Assembly: GCF_003259895.1 (NCBI RefSeq)
Contig: NZ_QLME01000011.1
Location: 30,955-94,954 of the forward strand
Reading direction: 5' to 3'
Source: Halanaerobium saccharolyticum
GTDB taxonomy: Bacteria > Bacillota > Halanaerobiia > Halanaerobiales > Halanaerobiaceae
DNA length: 64,000 nucleotides
The notes under the pieces were generated by a model. That model had not been told where the DNA came from. It made no database searches and saw only the letters and a list, made by a program, of their open reading frames with translations. Both the position numbers and the translations under genes were made by a program. Positions 45,033-53,030 of this stretch are shown in pieces (the stretch's first letter is position 1; each line of letters opens with the position of its first letter).

Positions 45033-48000
45033 CTAAAAGGACAGAAGTTCCTGTATGTCCTCCCAGTTAATAGCTTTAATTGGATTGACATTATTTTCTA
45101 TTATATTATTGAAAAGATCCTGTTTGCGCTCCTGAAGTTTTAACATTTTTTCTTCAACTGTGCCCCTGGTAATTAGCTTGTAGACCATTACCCGGTTTTC
45201 CTGGCCCAGTCGGTGAGCCCGATCTGTGGCCTGTCTTTCGACCATTGGGTTCCACCAGGGATCAACATGAACTACCATATCAGCAGCAGTTAGATTTAAG
45301 CCAACTCCCCCTGCTTTAAGGCTGATCAAAAATATTTTAACTTCCGGATTGCTGTTAAACTCCCTTACCTTTTCCATTCGCTTTCTGGTTGAGCCGTCAA
45401 GATAGAGAAAATTAATTCCCTGCTGCTCCAGATCATCTCTAATCAGCTTCAGCATTTTAACAAACTGACTGAAAACAATAATTTTATGACCTCCACTTAA
45501 GGCATCAGACAGCAGTTCTCTTAAAGCGTCAAACTTGCCTGAATTATGAGCTCTTCCTTCCTCTCCTAAAACTAAAGAAGGATGGTTGCAGATCTGACGC
45601 AGTTTGGTCAGGGCTGCCAGCACATTAATTCGAGATCGATTAAAGCCCTTTTCGTCGACAGTCTGCTGCAGTTCACCCCGAACTTCTTCCAGCACAGTCT
45701 GATAGCTGTCTTCCTGCAGCTGGGTCATGCTGACCGGATGGACATTAACAATTTTTTCGGGAAGTTCTTTTAGAACCTCTCCCTTGCGGCGCCTTAAAAT
45801 AAAGGGGGCGACTCTTTCTTTGAGCTCTGTCATTTTAGCCTGCTCGTTGTTTTTGTTGATCGGTGTTAAAAAATTCTTCTTAAAATAGCTGTAATTACCG
45901 AGATAACCGGGCATCAGAAAATCAAAAATCGACCAGAGTTCTTCGACAGAATTCTCCAGGGGAGTACCGGTTAAGGCCAGCCTTGATTCAGCCTGAATAT
46001 TTTTGACCGCCTTTGCTCTTTTGGTCCGGTGATTTTTTATATGCTGGGCTTCATCTAAAATCGCAAAAGAAAAAATCCAGTTCTCCTGATTCAGCTCTCC
46101 CACATCTCTGCTGATAGTTGAATAAGAAGAAATTATTAAATCATATTCATTAAAATCCTGACGCATTTCCTCTCTCTCAGCTGGAGTGCCGTAATAAACC
46201 ATAGTCTTTAAATCATCAAAAAACTTATCAGCTTCCTCCTGCCAGTTATAAATTAAAGTTCTAGGGCATAATACAAGTGCCGGCCTATCAGGTCTGACAC
46301 TCTTCAGCAGGGTTAACATCTGCAGGGTTTTTCCCAGCCCCATATCATCTGCCAGAATGCCACCAAAGTGATATTTATGCAGAAATCGCAGCCAGTTATA
46401 GCCATTTTTCTGGTAGTCACGCAGCTTGCCTTTGACTCCAGCTGGAATCTTTCTTTCTTTAACCACATTTAGACCGCTAATTTCATTTTCCAGTTGATTA
46501 AATACTTTATTACCTTTAAAGTTAATACCACTTTTTTCTACCAAATTTTTATAGTATAACAGATTATGATAGGGCGCCCGATAGCCGTCAGCCTGAGTTT
46601 CAGCATCTTTAAGCATCTGCTCGACCTTTTCTTCCTGAGCTCCACTTTCTAAAATATAATACTGGTTGTCCAGCTTAATAAAGGCTTCACCCTTTTTATT
46701 GTAAGAGATCAGCTGCTGCAGTTCCTGGCGGCTGTAAGTCTGCCCCCCCAGATTATAGCTGATGGAAAAATCAAACCAGTTAATCCCCTCACTGTCATCA
46801 ATCTCAACAATTGGCTCCAGCTTAACTTCCTTAATCTCAATCTGATCAAAACTCTGACTGCGCTCAACATTCCAATCCTCTGGAATATGAGTCATCCCAT
46901 CTGTTATAAATTCCTGAATTTCACTGCTGTCCCGGAGAATAAAATGCTCGGGCCGAACCTTAAAATTATATTCTTCCAGAAAGTTAATTACCTCAGCCAG
47001 AGCTTTATTATCTCTACCATGCCAGAGACCTGGATCTTTTTCATCCCTTTTGTAGATATTCTGATCGGTATCTATCCCAAGCAGCTCAGTATTGCTGTAT
47101 TTTTCTCCTGCAAATTCCACTTCCAGCTGACAGCTGATTTTTCCCTGTTCATAATCCAGCTTTAAATCAATCTCAGGACTTTCTTTAATCAATTCATAAT
47201 CCTGCAGCTTATCTGACCGCTCCAGCTCAAGATTTTTTTCCAGTGTAGGTAAGATTTCAAACAAAAATTCTCCCTGCCGCTGTCTGGGGATCAAAAATTT
47301 GGCCGGCAGTTCAGAGAAATTATAAAAATCAATTTTATGAACAGTATTTTCAATTATAGTCCAGCGGCAGTCATTTTCGCTGCCCTGGTAAATTGGAAAA
47401 TCTTCCTCTTTTAAATCAATTGTGATCTCTTCCAGATCACCTTCCATTTTCAGCTCCGGCTGCAGAGTTTTTCCCTTTTTAAGGATAACACCATTTTCCT
47501 CCAGCACCAGCTTAAATTTTTTACTTAAGTTCAAAAGAAAATCTAAGTTCTCCTCATTTTTGGTTAAAAGCAGAGAACAGCCCCGCCCCTTGCTTTTAAG
47601 CAGATCGGCTAAATTTTCTAAAATTTTTAATTCCCGGCCGTAAAAATGTTTCTGCAGCAGGCTTTCTTTATAATAGACATAGCGCTGATCCTCATTTAAA
47701 GAATTTACAACTTCCTCCAGCTCCTGCTGACTCAAATAATCGGAATCAAAAATCAGTTTAAAATTTTTCAAGTCCTGATTTATAATTCCCTTAACCCTGT
47801 ACTCCAGTTTAGGCATTTCGCTTTCATCATAATTTTTGGTGATTTCCAGCAGATTTTTAAAACTGCGGTCAGCAATTCTCTGCTCAACAATATCAGGTTG
47901 AGACTCCTGTTCAGCCTCCCTGTTTGAAAATTTAAGCTCAGAAATTTCCTGTTCCTGATCAGCCTCAGGCTCATAATTAACCTTGGGAGAGCGAAAATCT

Positions 48001-48284
48001 TCCTCCATAAATTTGTTGAGAACAGCGACCTCATGCTTACAGTATTCCTCCCAGTTATAGGGACAGTCACAGCTGCTGTCAACATCTATTATATCTTTTC
48101 TTAATCTAATTTCCGAATCAACTTTGTACTTTTTTGATCCTGAAACCAGGGCAGAAATTTTGTAGTGATTGGGCTCAACTTTGTTAATCCTGTACTGTAA
48201 AACCCGCCCCATATTATAATAATTAATTCCGCGTCTGTATATTTTATTGGAAACCAAATTTTTGATAAAATCTCTGCTGCTCAT
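45033..48284 (-). CDS. SNF2-family DNA-dependent ATPase with N-terminal SWIM zinc finger
   Basis: 1083 residues. The SWIM finger is near residue 60 (CDCPYNWEEYCKH). A long middle region of unknown fold precedes the SNF2 ATPase (DDMGLGKTLQML for Walker A, LDEAQHIKN for Walker B) and a C-terminal helicase lobe (LFLISLKAGGVGLNLTAAD, DRAHRLGQ). It remodels or translocates on DNA. This SWIM-SNF2 arrangement is widespread in Firmicutes and often stands alone. Here it directly adjoins the MntA/HepT and AbiE genes. Confidence 0.93.
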   Translation of the reverse strand: MSSRDFIKNLVSNKIYRRGINYYNMGRVLQYRINKVEPNHYKISALVSGSKKYKVDSEIRLRKDIIDVDSSCDCPYNWEEYCKHEVAVLNKFMEEDFRSPKVNYEPEADQEQEISELKFSNREAEQESQPDIVEQRIADRSFKNLLEITKNYDESEMPKLEYRVKGIINQDLKNFKLIFDSDYLSQQELEEVVNSLNEDQRYVYYKESLLQKHFYGRELKILENLADLLKSKGRGCSLLLTKNEENLDFLLNLSKKFKLVLEENGVILKKGKTLQPELKMEGDLEEITIDLKEEDFPIYQGSENDCRWTIIENTVHKIDFYNFSELPAKFLIPRQRQGEFLFEILPTLEKNLELERSDKLQDYELIKESPEIDLKLDYEQGKISCQLEVEFAGEKYSNTELLGIDTDQNIYKRDEKDPGLWHGRDNKALAEVINFLEEYNFKVRPEHFILRDSSEIQEFITDGMTHIPEDWNVERSQSFDQIEIKEVKLEPIVEIDDSEGINWFDFSISYNLGGQTYSRQELQQLISYNKKGEAFIKLDNQYYILESGAQEEKVEQMLKDAETQADGYRAPYHNLLYYKNLVEKSGINFKGNKVFNQLENEISGLNVVKERKIPAGVKGKLRDYQKNGYNWLRFLHKYHFGGILADDMGLGKTLQMLTLLKSVRPDRPALVLCPRTLIYNWQEEADKFFDDLKTMVYYGTPAEREEMRQDFNEYDLIISSYSTISRDVGELNQENWIFSFAILDEAQHIKNHRTKRAKAVKNIQAESRLALTGTPLENSVEELWSIFDFLMPGYLGNYSYFKKNFLTPINKNNEQAKMTELKERVAPFILRRRKGEVLKELPEKIVNVHPVSMTQLQEDSYQTVLEEVRGELQQTVDEKGFNRSRINVLAALTKLRQICNHPSLVLGEEGRAHNSGKFDALRELLSDALSGGHKIIVFSQFVKMLKLIRDDLEQQGINFLYLDGSTRKRMEKVREFNSNPEVKIFLISLKAGGVGLNLTAADMVVHVDPWWNPMVERQATDRAHRLGQENRVMVYKLITRGTVEEKMLKLQERKQDLFNNIIENNVNPIKAINWEDIQELLSF

Positions 48285-48303
48285 TTTCTCAGCTCCTGCT
48301 TTG

Positions 48304-48720
48304 CTAACTTTTTTCTGCCATTTTTTTAATAATTAGTTGAGAAAAGTTTTTAACTTCCTCAATTTCATTTTCTATTATTGCCTCCACAATTTTTAAGTTT
48401 AACTTTTGATACTCGTAAACTGCAATATTTCTAAATCCGACCATTGCTTTTAACTTTTCTGCCATTTTATCTTCAATCAGATTATTTTCTGCTAAAAATT
48501 GAAAAGCATCTCGACTATTTTGTGGTACTCCTAAATCAAGTTCTGCCACCACATGCATTGCAATATCAATTGCCGCTTCGGAGAGACGCTGAATATTTAA
48601 AATAATAGAATCCTGTTTGGTAAAATTTTTTAGATTCTCTGGATTACCCTGATATTCCTCATTAATTCTTTCAAGACAGCGCTTAACTGTTTCATTTTTA
48701 TTAATTAAAATATCATCCAT
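48304..48720 (-). CDS. hepT: HepT-like toxin (DUF86) with altered RX4HXY motif
   Basis: 138 residues, all helical, HEPN-type RNase family. The active-site motif RX4HXY reads R97-N-I-A-V-Y102-E-Y104: the histidine is replaced by tyrosine. In HepT that histidine is needed for RNA cleavage, so this copy may be inactive or altered. AGAGGTG lies six bases before the ATG. The gene overlaps mntA by 8 bp, the normal type VII toxin-antitoxin arrangement. Confidence 0.82.
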   Translation of the reverse strand: MDDILINKNETVKRCLERINEEYQGNPENLKNFTKQDSIILNIQRLSEAAIDIAMHVVAELDLGVPQNSRDAFQFLAENNLIEDKMAEKLKAMVGFRNIAVYEYQKLNLKIVEAIIENEIEEVKNFSQLIIKKMAEKS

Positions 48721-49105
48721 CTGCAGCACCTCTTTCAATCTTTTCGATAATTTCTTTTCTTTCTTCATTTAAACGGGCATATTTTTTTAAAACTAAAAGT
48801 TCAAATTCCTGTTTCTGCTGCCTATTTTTAGCATAAAGAAGTTTTCCCTGAATAATCTGGACCTTAAACACTGTCGAAGCCATAGACAAATCAATTAAAT
48901 CCACCTCAATATTTAATTCGGAGGCCAACTTCTGTGCAGTTAAAAAACGCTGATAATCATCAATCTTTTCCGGGGTTAAAAATGCCAGATCCAGATCACT
49001 GTCATCTCTTGCTTTACCACTAGCATAGGAACCAAAAAGATAGATCAACTCAGCCTTCAGCTCTTCTATTAAAAATGATTTTATATAATCAAAATCTAAG
49101 TCCAT
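48713..49105 (-). CDS. mntA: MntA-like nucleotidyltransferase antitoxin
   Basis: 130 residues. The minimal nucleotidyltransferase motif GS-X10-DXD is complete (G25, S26, D37, D39 in FGSYASGKARDDSDLDL). MntA AMPylates a tyrosine of HepT to silence it. The ATG has GGAGG six bases upstream; a longer frame lacks a site. First gene of the pair. Confidence 0.87.
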   Translation of the reverse strand: MDLDFDYIKSFLIEELKAELIYLFGSYASGKARDDSDLDLAFLTPEKIDDYQRFLTAQKLASELNIEVDLIDLSMASTVFKVQIIQGKLLYAKNRQQKQEFELLVLKKYARLNEERKEIIEKIERGAADG

Positions 49106-49208
49106 TTTTGGGCCTCCAATTTTAAGTCTATATTTCATTATATTACATCTGATCGGGAAGAACAACAGTAAAGGCGATTAAATTTAAGTCTGGATGGGAG
49201 TTTTAAAC

Positions 49209-50114
49209 TTAGTTGAGACTCCATTTTTGGGATTGGGGGTTCCAAATTTGATTAAAATTTTCATTATTATATATCGCCTCATAAATGGGTTTTAAAAATT
49301 TCTTAATATTTTCTATTACACTTTCAAAACTTATATTATTCTTATTCATTCTCTTCAAAAATAACTGCCACTGCTTAATTTTTTGTTGATCATTTTTAAA
49401 ATCTTCTGAGAAAATAATTAAATCTTCATCGAAGTTAGTTCCTCTTGTATTGAAAGTTTGTAAAACTGCCTGTTTAAGAATATCACCATTATAATCTTTC
49501 TTTTTCATTAACGTATAAATATCATAAAAATCTTTCATCCGGGAGTTCAACAAAGCAAGTGAAACCATTGCTTCAAATTTTTCAGCAATTACAGACTCTA
49601 GAGAATAAGCATTTATCTCTGGTGGATCAAAATCTAAAAGGGATGGATATCTAATATTAACAGCTTCTGGAACTACTATATCTCCAAAACCAATGTCAAT
49701 TTGCAGATGTATTCTTGCCTGCCCCATTAAAGCTATTAGTTTTATCCGCTGCCCTTTATACTCAGCGCCTTCTGTAATAGACTGGCTTTTAATTTCACTT
49801 GATTTAAATCTAACCCCATCATTGACCTTTACGTTAGCTATTTCTTTAATAATTTTTTCTATATTTTGGGCTTTATTTGATTTGCCGCGTAATAAAAAGT
49901 CAATATCCTTAGTAGGACGCCCCTTAAATTCAGTCATCGAATACAACAGCAATCCACCTTTAAGTAAAAAGTTATCCTTATATTCTGTTAAAGATAGCCT
50001 ATATAATAATCGTTCCTGAACAAATAGCTGCATCACAAGATTATAGGGGAGATTTAATTCTTTTGAAATATTTTTAAGTCTTCCAAGAACTGAAGCTGCT
50101 AAATTTTTACTCAT
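49209..50114 (-). CDS. abiEii: AbiEii-type nucleotidyltransferase toxin
   Basis: 301 residues. Motifs are FLLKGGLLLYSM (GS/GG motif), GRPTKDIDFLL (catalytic Asp-x-Asp), LQIDIGFGD and a conserved lysine in SVIAEKFEAMV, followed by RMKDFYDIYTLMK. Members transfer nucleotides to target RNA and block growth during phage infection. The start overlaps the AbiEi stop by 4 bp, as expected for this type IV toxin-antitoxin pair. Confidence 0.9.
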   Translation of the reverse strand: MSKNLAASVLGRLKNISKELNLPYNLVMQLFVQERLLYRLSLTEYKDNFLLKGGLLLYSMTEFKGRPTKDIDFLLRGKSNKAQNIEKIIKEIANVKVNDGVRFKSSEIKSQSITEGAEYKGQRIKLIALMGQARIHLQIDIGFGDIVVPEAVNIRYPSLLDFDPPEINAYSLESVIAEKFEAMVSLALLNSRMKDFYDIYTLMKKKDYNGDILKQAVLQTFNTRGTNFDEDLIIFSEDFKNDQQKIKQWQLFLKRMNKNNISFESVIENIKKFLKPIYEAIYNNENFNQIWNPQSQKWSLN

Positions 50115-50716
50115 ACCAAAACCTCCAGATATTGCGAAATTTTATCTTCAGCTGAAGTACCCTGAGCATATGTCAACAATTTATTAATATTTTTTTCAGG
50201 GAACTTAAGATATTCCTTTAAACTTTCAATCAAGATATCTTTGGGGATTTCATAACTATAACGGAAAGAATCTGAAATGCTTTTTTCAATATCATATATT
50301 TTAATTAAATGTTGATTTACTTCAACTTTCTTTATTCCCCGACTGTAATATTTTTCAGTAAAATAATAGAGGTTAATAGGAGGATATTCAACTTTATTTA
50401 TTTTTTTATCATTTGGAATAGCTATTTGATATTCATCTGGTGTATAGGTTGTGAGATTATAATAAGACAGAGCTGTGGTTAAACAAATTACTCCTTCCGG
50501 AATAATTTTTGAGACATCTACCAGCTCATTTATTGAATTAAAGCTTTCATTATTCCATTTATAGAGTCCGCGCTTAAGTTTAATAATTTCTCCACTTTCC
50601 AGCAAATCACTTAAATATTTGCGATGAATCCCTGCCTCGCTTATATCCTTAGCACGCGCATACCCTTTATTATTTATAAAAATTTTTCTGATTTTTGCTT
50701 TAGTTTTATTTCGCAT
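50111..50716 (-). CDS. abiEi: AbiEi-type antitoxin / autorepressor
   Basis: 201 residues. An N-terminal winged helix (GYARAKDISEAGIHRKYLSD, LKRGLYKW) precedes the AbiEi C-terminal domain with VICLTTALSYYNLTT and IYDIEKSISDSFRY. It represses its own operon and counteracts AbiEii. AAGGAG precedes the ATG. Followed directly by the toxin gene. Confidence 0.88.
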   Translation of the reverse strand: MRNKTKAKIRKIFINNKGYARAKDISEAGIHRKYLSDLLESGEIIKLKRGLYKWNNESFNSINELVDVSKIIPEGVICLTTALSYYNLTTYTPDEYQIAIPNDKKINKVEYPPINLYYFTEKYYSRGIKKVEVNQHLIKIYDIEKSISDSFRYSYEIPKDILIESLKEYLKFPEKNINKLLTYAQGTSAEDKISQYLEVLV

Positions 50717-50812
50717 AATAAACTCTCCTTGAACAAATTAACTGTCTTAATTAATTTATAACAGTATTTTTGTTCATATTTTATTTAATTATACCTCTCT
50801 CAAGGCGAAAAA

Positions 50813-51478
50813 TCAACTATTCTTCAGCACCTGCTTTAGATTGCGAATAAATACTTCATTATCTGGTTCTCGCTCAATTGCTTTTTTGAAAAATTGGGCT
50901 GCCAGCTCTTTATTACCCAGGTTGTTATTATAAATAGCTCCAATCTGATTGTAAACATAACCGGTCTGATCGTAATGGTCGACTGCATCTCTTAAAAGCC
51001 CAACACTTTTTTGCCAGTTTTCTCTTTTCTGTTCTTCAATTGATTTCTTAAGCAGCTTAAAATACTTAAGATAATTTTCTTTCAGTTCCTCGCTGCCGCA
51101 GATTACCTCTTTTTTACTTTCATAAATCTTCTTTCCCGGTTCCAATTCCAGTGCCTTATTGATTGCTTTTTTTGCCGCTTCCCACTTTTTTTGCAGAATA
51201 TTAACTTCAGCCAGGGTGGCCCAGAGAAAATCATGTTCAGCTTCAATTTCAATTGCCTTATTTAAATATTTTTCTCCCTCAGCCAGCTTATCCTGTCCAA
51301 TCAAAGCTCCTGCCAGATTAAAATACAGCATTTCTCTGTCAACCTGCTGACTGTCTTTTAGCTCAGCCAAAATCTCTGCCGCTTCCTGATAATAACCGTC
51401 GTCTAATTTTTTGATTCCCTGTTTAAAAAGTTTTTTGTCTTTAAATTTTTTGAAGAAGTTTTTAATTTTATTCAGCAT
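50813..51478 (-). CDS. Tetratricopeptide-repeat protein
   Basis: 221 residues: a lysine-rich N-terminus, then about five TPR units (for example LAEGEKYLNKAIEIEAEHDF, AAKKAINKALELEPG and LAAQFFKKAIEREPDN). No signal peptide or enzymatic domain. A scaffold role is likely by family; the partner is unknown. It lies 4 bp from the upstream Fic gene and 97 bp from AbiEi, so it may belong to the Fic transcript. Confidence 0.85.
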   Translation of the reverse strand: MLNKIKNFFKKFKDKKLFKQGIKKLDDGYYQEAAEILAELKDSQQVDREMLYFNLAGALIGQDKLAEGEKYLNKAIEIEAEHDFLWATLAEVNILQKKWEAAKKAINKALELEPGKKIYESKKEVICGSEELKENYLKYFKLLKKSIEEQKRENWQKSVGLLRDAVDHYDQTGYVYNQIGAIYNNNLGNKELAAQFFKKAIEREPDNEVFIRNLKQVLKNS

Positions 51479-51482
51479 TTTA

Positions 51483-52574
51483 TCATCCTTTAGTTAGATT
51501 TTTTTGGTTAATACTTTTAATAAGTTTAAACAATCTAATATTCTTATAAATTTTTTCTCTACCAAGTTTCTCAGAACTTAAAAATCCTGCTTTTTCTAAA
51601 GTAGAAAGATAATTAGAAGCAGTCTTCCGGGTTACTCCCAGTCCCTCCTGAATAAATGAAATTTTTGTATAAAATTCTATAAATAATAACTCTAACAGCT
51701 CTCGCGAATAAATTTTAGGTATTTTAGCCTTCATATCCTCAGCTGTTTTTTCAATTAAATTATTAATTTCTTTTAATAACTTCAAACTAGCTGCTGCTGT
51801 TTCTTCAACCCCCTTTAAAATATAAATAATCCATTGATCCCAGCTGCCATTTTCCCTAACTTCCTGAAATAGAGAATAGTACTTATTTTTGTTTTCAATA
51901 ATATACTTGCTCAAATATAAAATGGGACTGTTTAAAATATCTTTTAAAACTAAATATAATAGATTAATAATTCGACCTGTTCTGCCGTTTCCATCATAAA
52001 AGGGATGAATTGACTCGAATTGATAATGAATAACGGCCATTTTAACCAGTGGATCAACCTCATCCCGATCCTCATTAATATAATTTTCTAGATTATTGAG
52101 TAAATCTATAATTCTTGCTTCTGATTCAGGAGGAGTATAGATAACTTCTCCACTTTGAGGGTTTTTCAAAACTGTTCCAGGAACTTTTCTGATACCAGCG
52201 TCATTATTTTCTATTATACTCTGGATTTCTATAATCATATTAGTTGTTAAGATTTTTTTTTCTTTTATTAGCTCAAATCCCTGCCAGAGAGCTCTTCTAT
52301 AATTCACTACTTCTTTAGCAGCCGGATTATTATAATTTTCTTTGCTCATTGCTTTAAATAATTCATCATGGGTAGTAATTATATTTTCAATTTCAGAACT
52401 ATCTTTAGCTTCATTTATTATCACAGAATTTATTAGAATATTTTTATTGGGAATTGTTTCCGAAAAACCTTTCAATTCAGCTAAAGCTTTATGTGAATGA
52501 ATTAACTGTTTTAAAATTTGACTCGCTTCTGGATTCAATTCTGGAGGAAGCATTTTTAAATTATTCTCAGCCAT
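51483..52574 (-). CDS. Fic-domain protein with N-terminal inhibitory helix and C-terminal winged helix
   Basis: 363 residues. DSSEIENI near residue 66 fits the inhibitory motif (S/T)xxxE(G/N), so this is a class II, self-inhibited Fic. HPFYDGNGRTGR is the complete catalytic loop. The C-terminus is a winged helix (ISFIQEGLGVTRKTASNYLS). It transfers AMP from ATP to a target hydroxyl. The ATG at 52572-52574 has GGAG at good spacing; a longer hydrophobic extension lacks a site. Confidence 0.92.
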   Translation of the reverse strand: MAENNLKMLPPELNPEASQILKQLIHSHKALAELKGFSETIPNKNILINSVIINEAKDSSEIENIITTHDELFKAMSKENYNNPAAKEVVNYRRALWQGFELIKEKKILTTNMIIEIQSIIENNDAGIRKVPGTVLKNPQSGEVIYTPPESEARIIDLLNNLENYINEDRDEVDPLVKMAVIHYQFESIHPFYDGNGRTGRIINLLYLVLKDILNSPILYLSKYIIENKNKYYSLFQEVRENGSWDQWIIYILKGVEETAAASLKLLKEINNLIEKTAEDMKAKIPKIYSRELLELLFIEFYTKISFIQEGLGVTRKTASNYLSTLEKAGFLSSEKLGREKIYKNIRLFKLIKSINQKNLTKG

Positions 52575-52650
52575 TTTCAACATCTCCTTAGCCTTATTAT
52601 ACAGGTAAATGAAACTGATTACAACAAAACATGAGTAAAAAAATAAAAAA

Positions 52651-52679
52651 ATTACCCACATTTCAACAACATGGGTAAT
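52651..52679 (-). terminator. Intrinsic terminator downstream of ywbE
   Basis: On the minus strand ATTACCCA pairs with TGGGTAAT around a 13-nt loop, followed by two long T-tracts. It separates ywbE from the Fic gene. Confidence 0.85.
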
Positions 52680-52699
52680 GATTACAGCTATTATATATA

Positions 52700-52716
52700 C
52701 TTGTACCTGGTACCTA
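52700..52716. repeat. GTACC element, copy 3 (single arm)
   Basis: CTTGTACCTGGTACC, the same core as the paired elements, without a clear second arm. It starts 18 bp past the ywbE stop. Confidence 0.65.
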
Positions 52717-52734
52717 AATGTTGGTGCTTAAATA

Positions 52735-52929
52735 TTATTCTATTATTTCTTTAACTCTGCCAACTGTGCCGTCTTCCAACATAACCTTAATTCCATGCGG
52801 ATGAGTTGCAGAATTAGTTAAAATTCTTTTAACTACACCTTCTGTCAAATTTCCACTGCGCTGATCTTTTTTCTGAACAACTTTTACCTTTAAACCTTTT
52901 TTGATATTAGCTCTTTTATTTCCATCCAT
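52735..52929 (-). CDS. ywbE: YwbE family protein
   Basis: 64 residues. RANIKKGLKVKVVQKKDQRS and VKRILTNSATHPHGIKVML are the signature of the conserved YwbE family, a small SH3-like beta barrel of unknown function. AGGGTG precedes the ATG. It is bracketed by two GTACC elements, copies 3 and 4. Confidence 0.9.
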   Translation of the reverse strand: MDGNKRANIKKGLKVKVVQKKDQRSGNLTEGVVKRILTNSATHPHGIKVMLEDGTVGRVKEIIE

Positions 52930-52968
52930 TATATCACCCTTAATTTATTATATTTTTTATTCATTTAT

Positions 52969-53009
52969 TTGTACCAGGTACCCGAAATTGATTTCGGTAC
53001 CTGGTACAA
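52969..53009. repeat. GTACC palindromic element, copy 4
   Basis: TTGTACCAGGTACC on the left and GGTACCTGGTACAA on the right, with GAAAT/ATTTC inside. The arms are about 19 bp and pair with one inserted base. It lies 21 bp past the Ca2+-ATPase stop. Confidence 0.85.
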
Positions 53010-53030
53010 GTGAAATTAAATACAAAGTCT

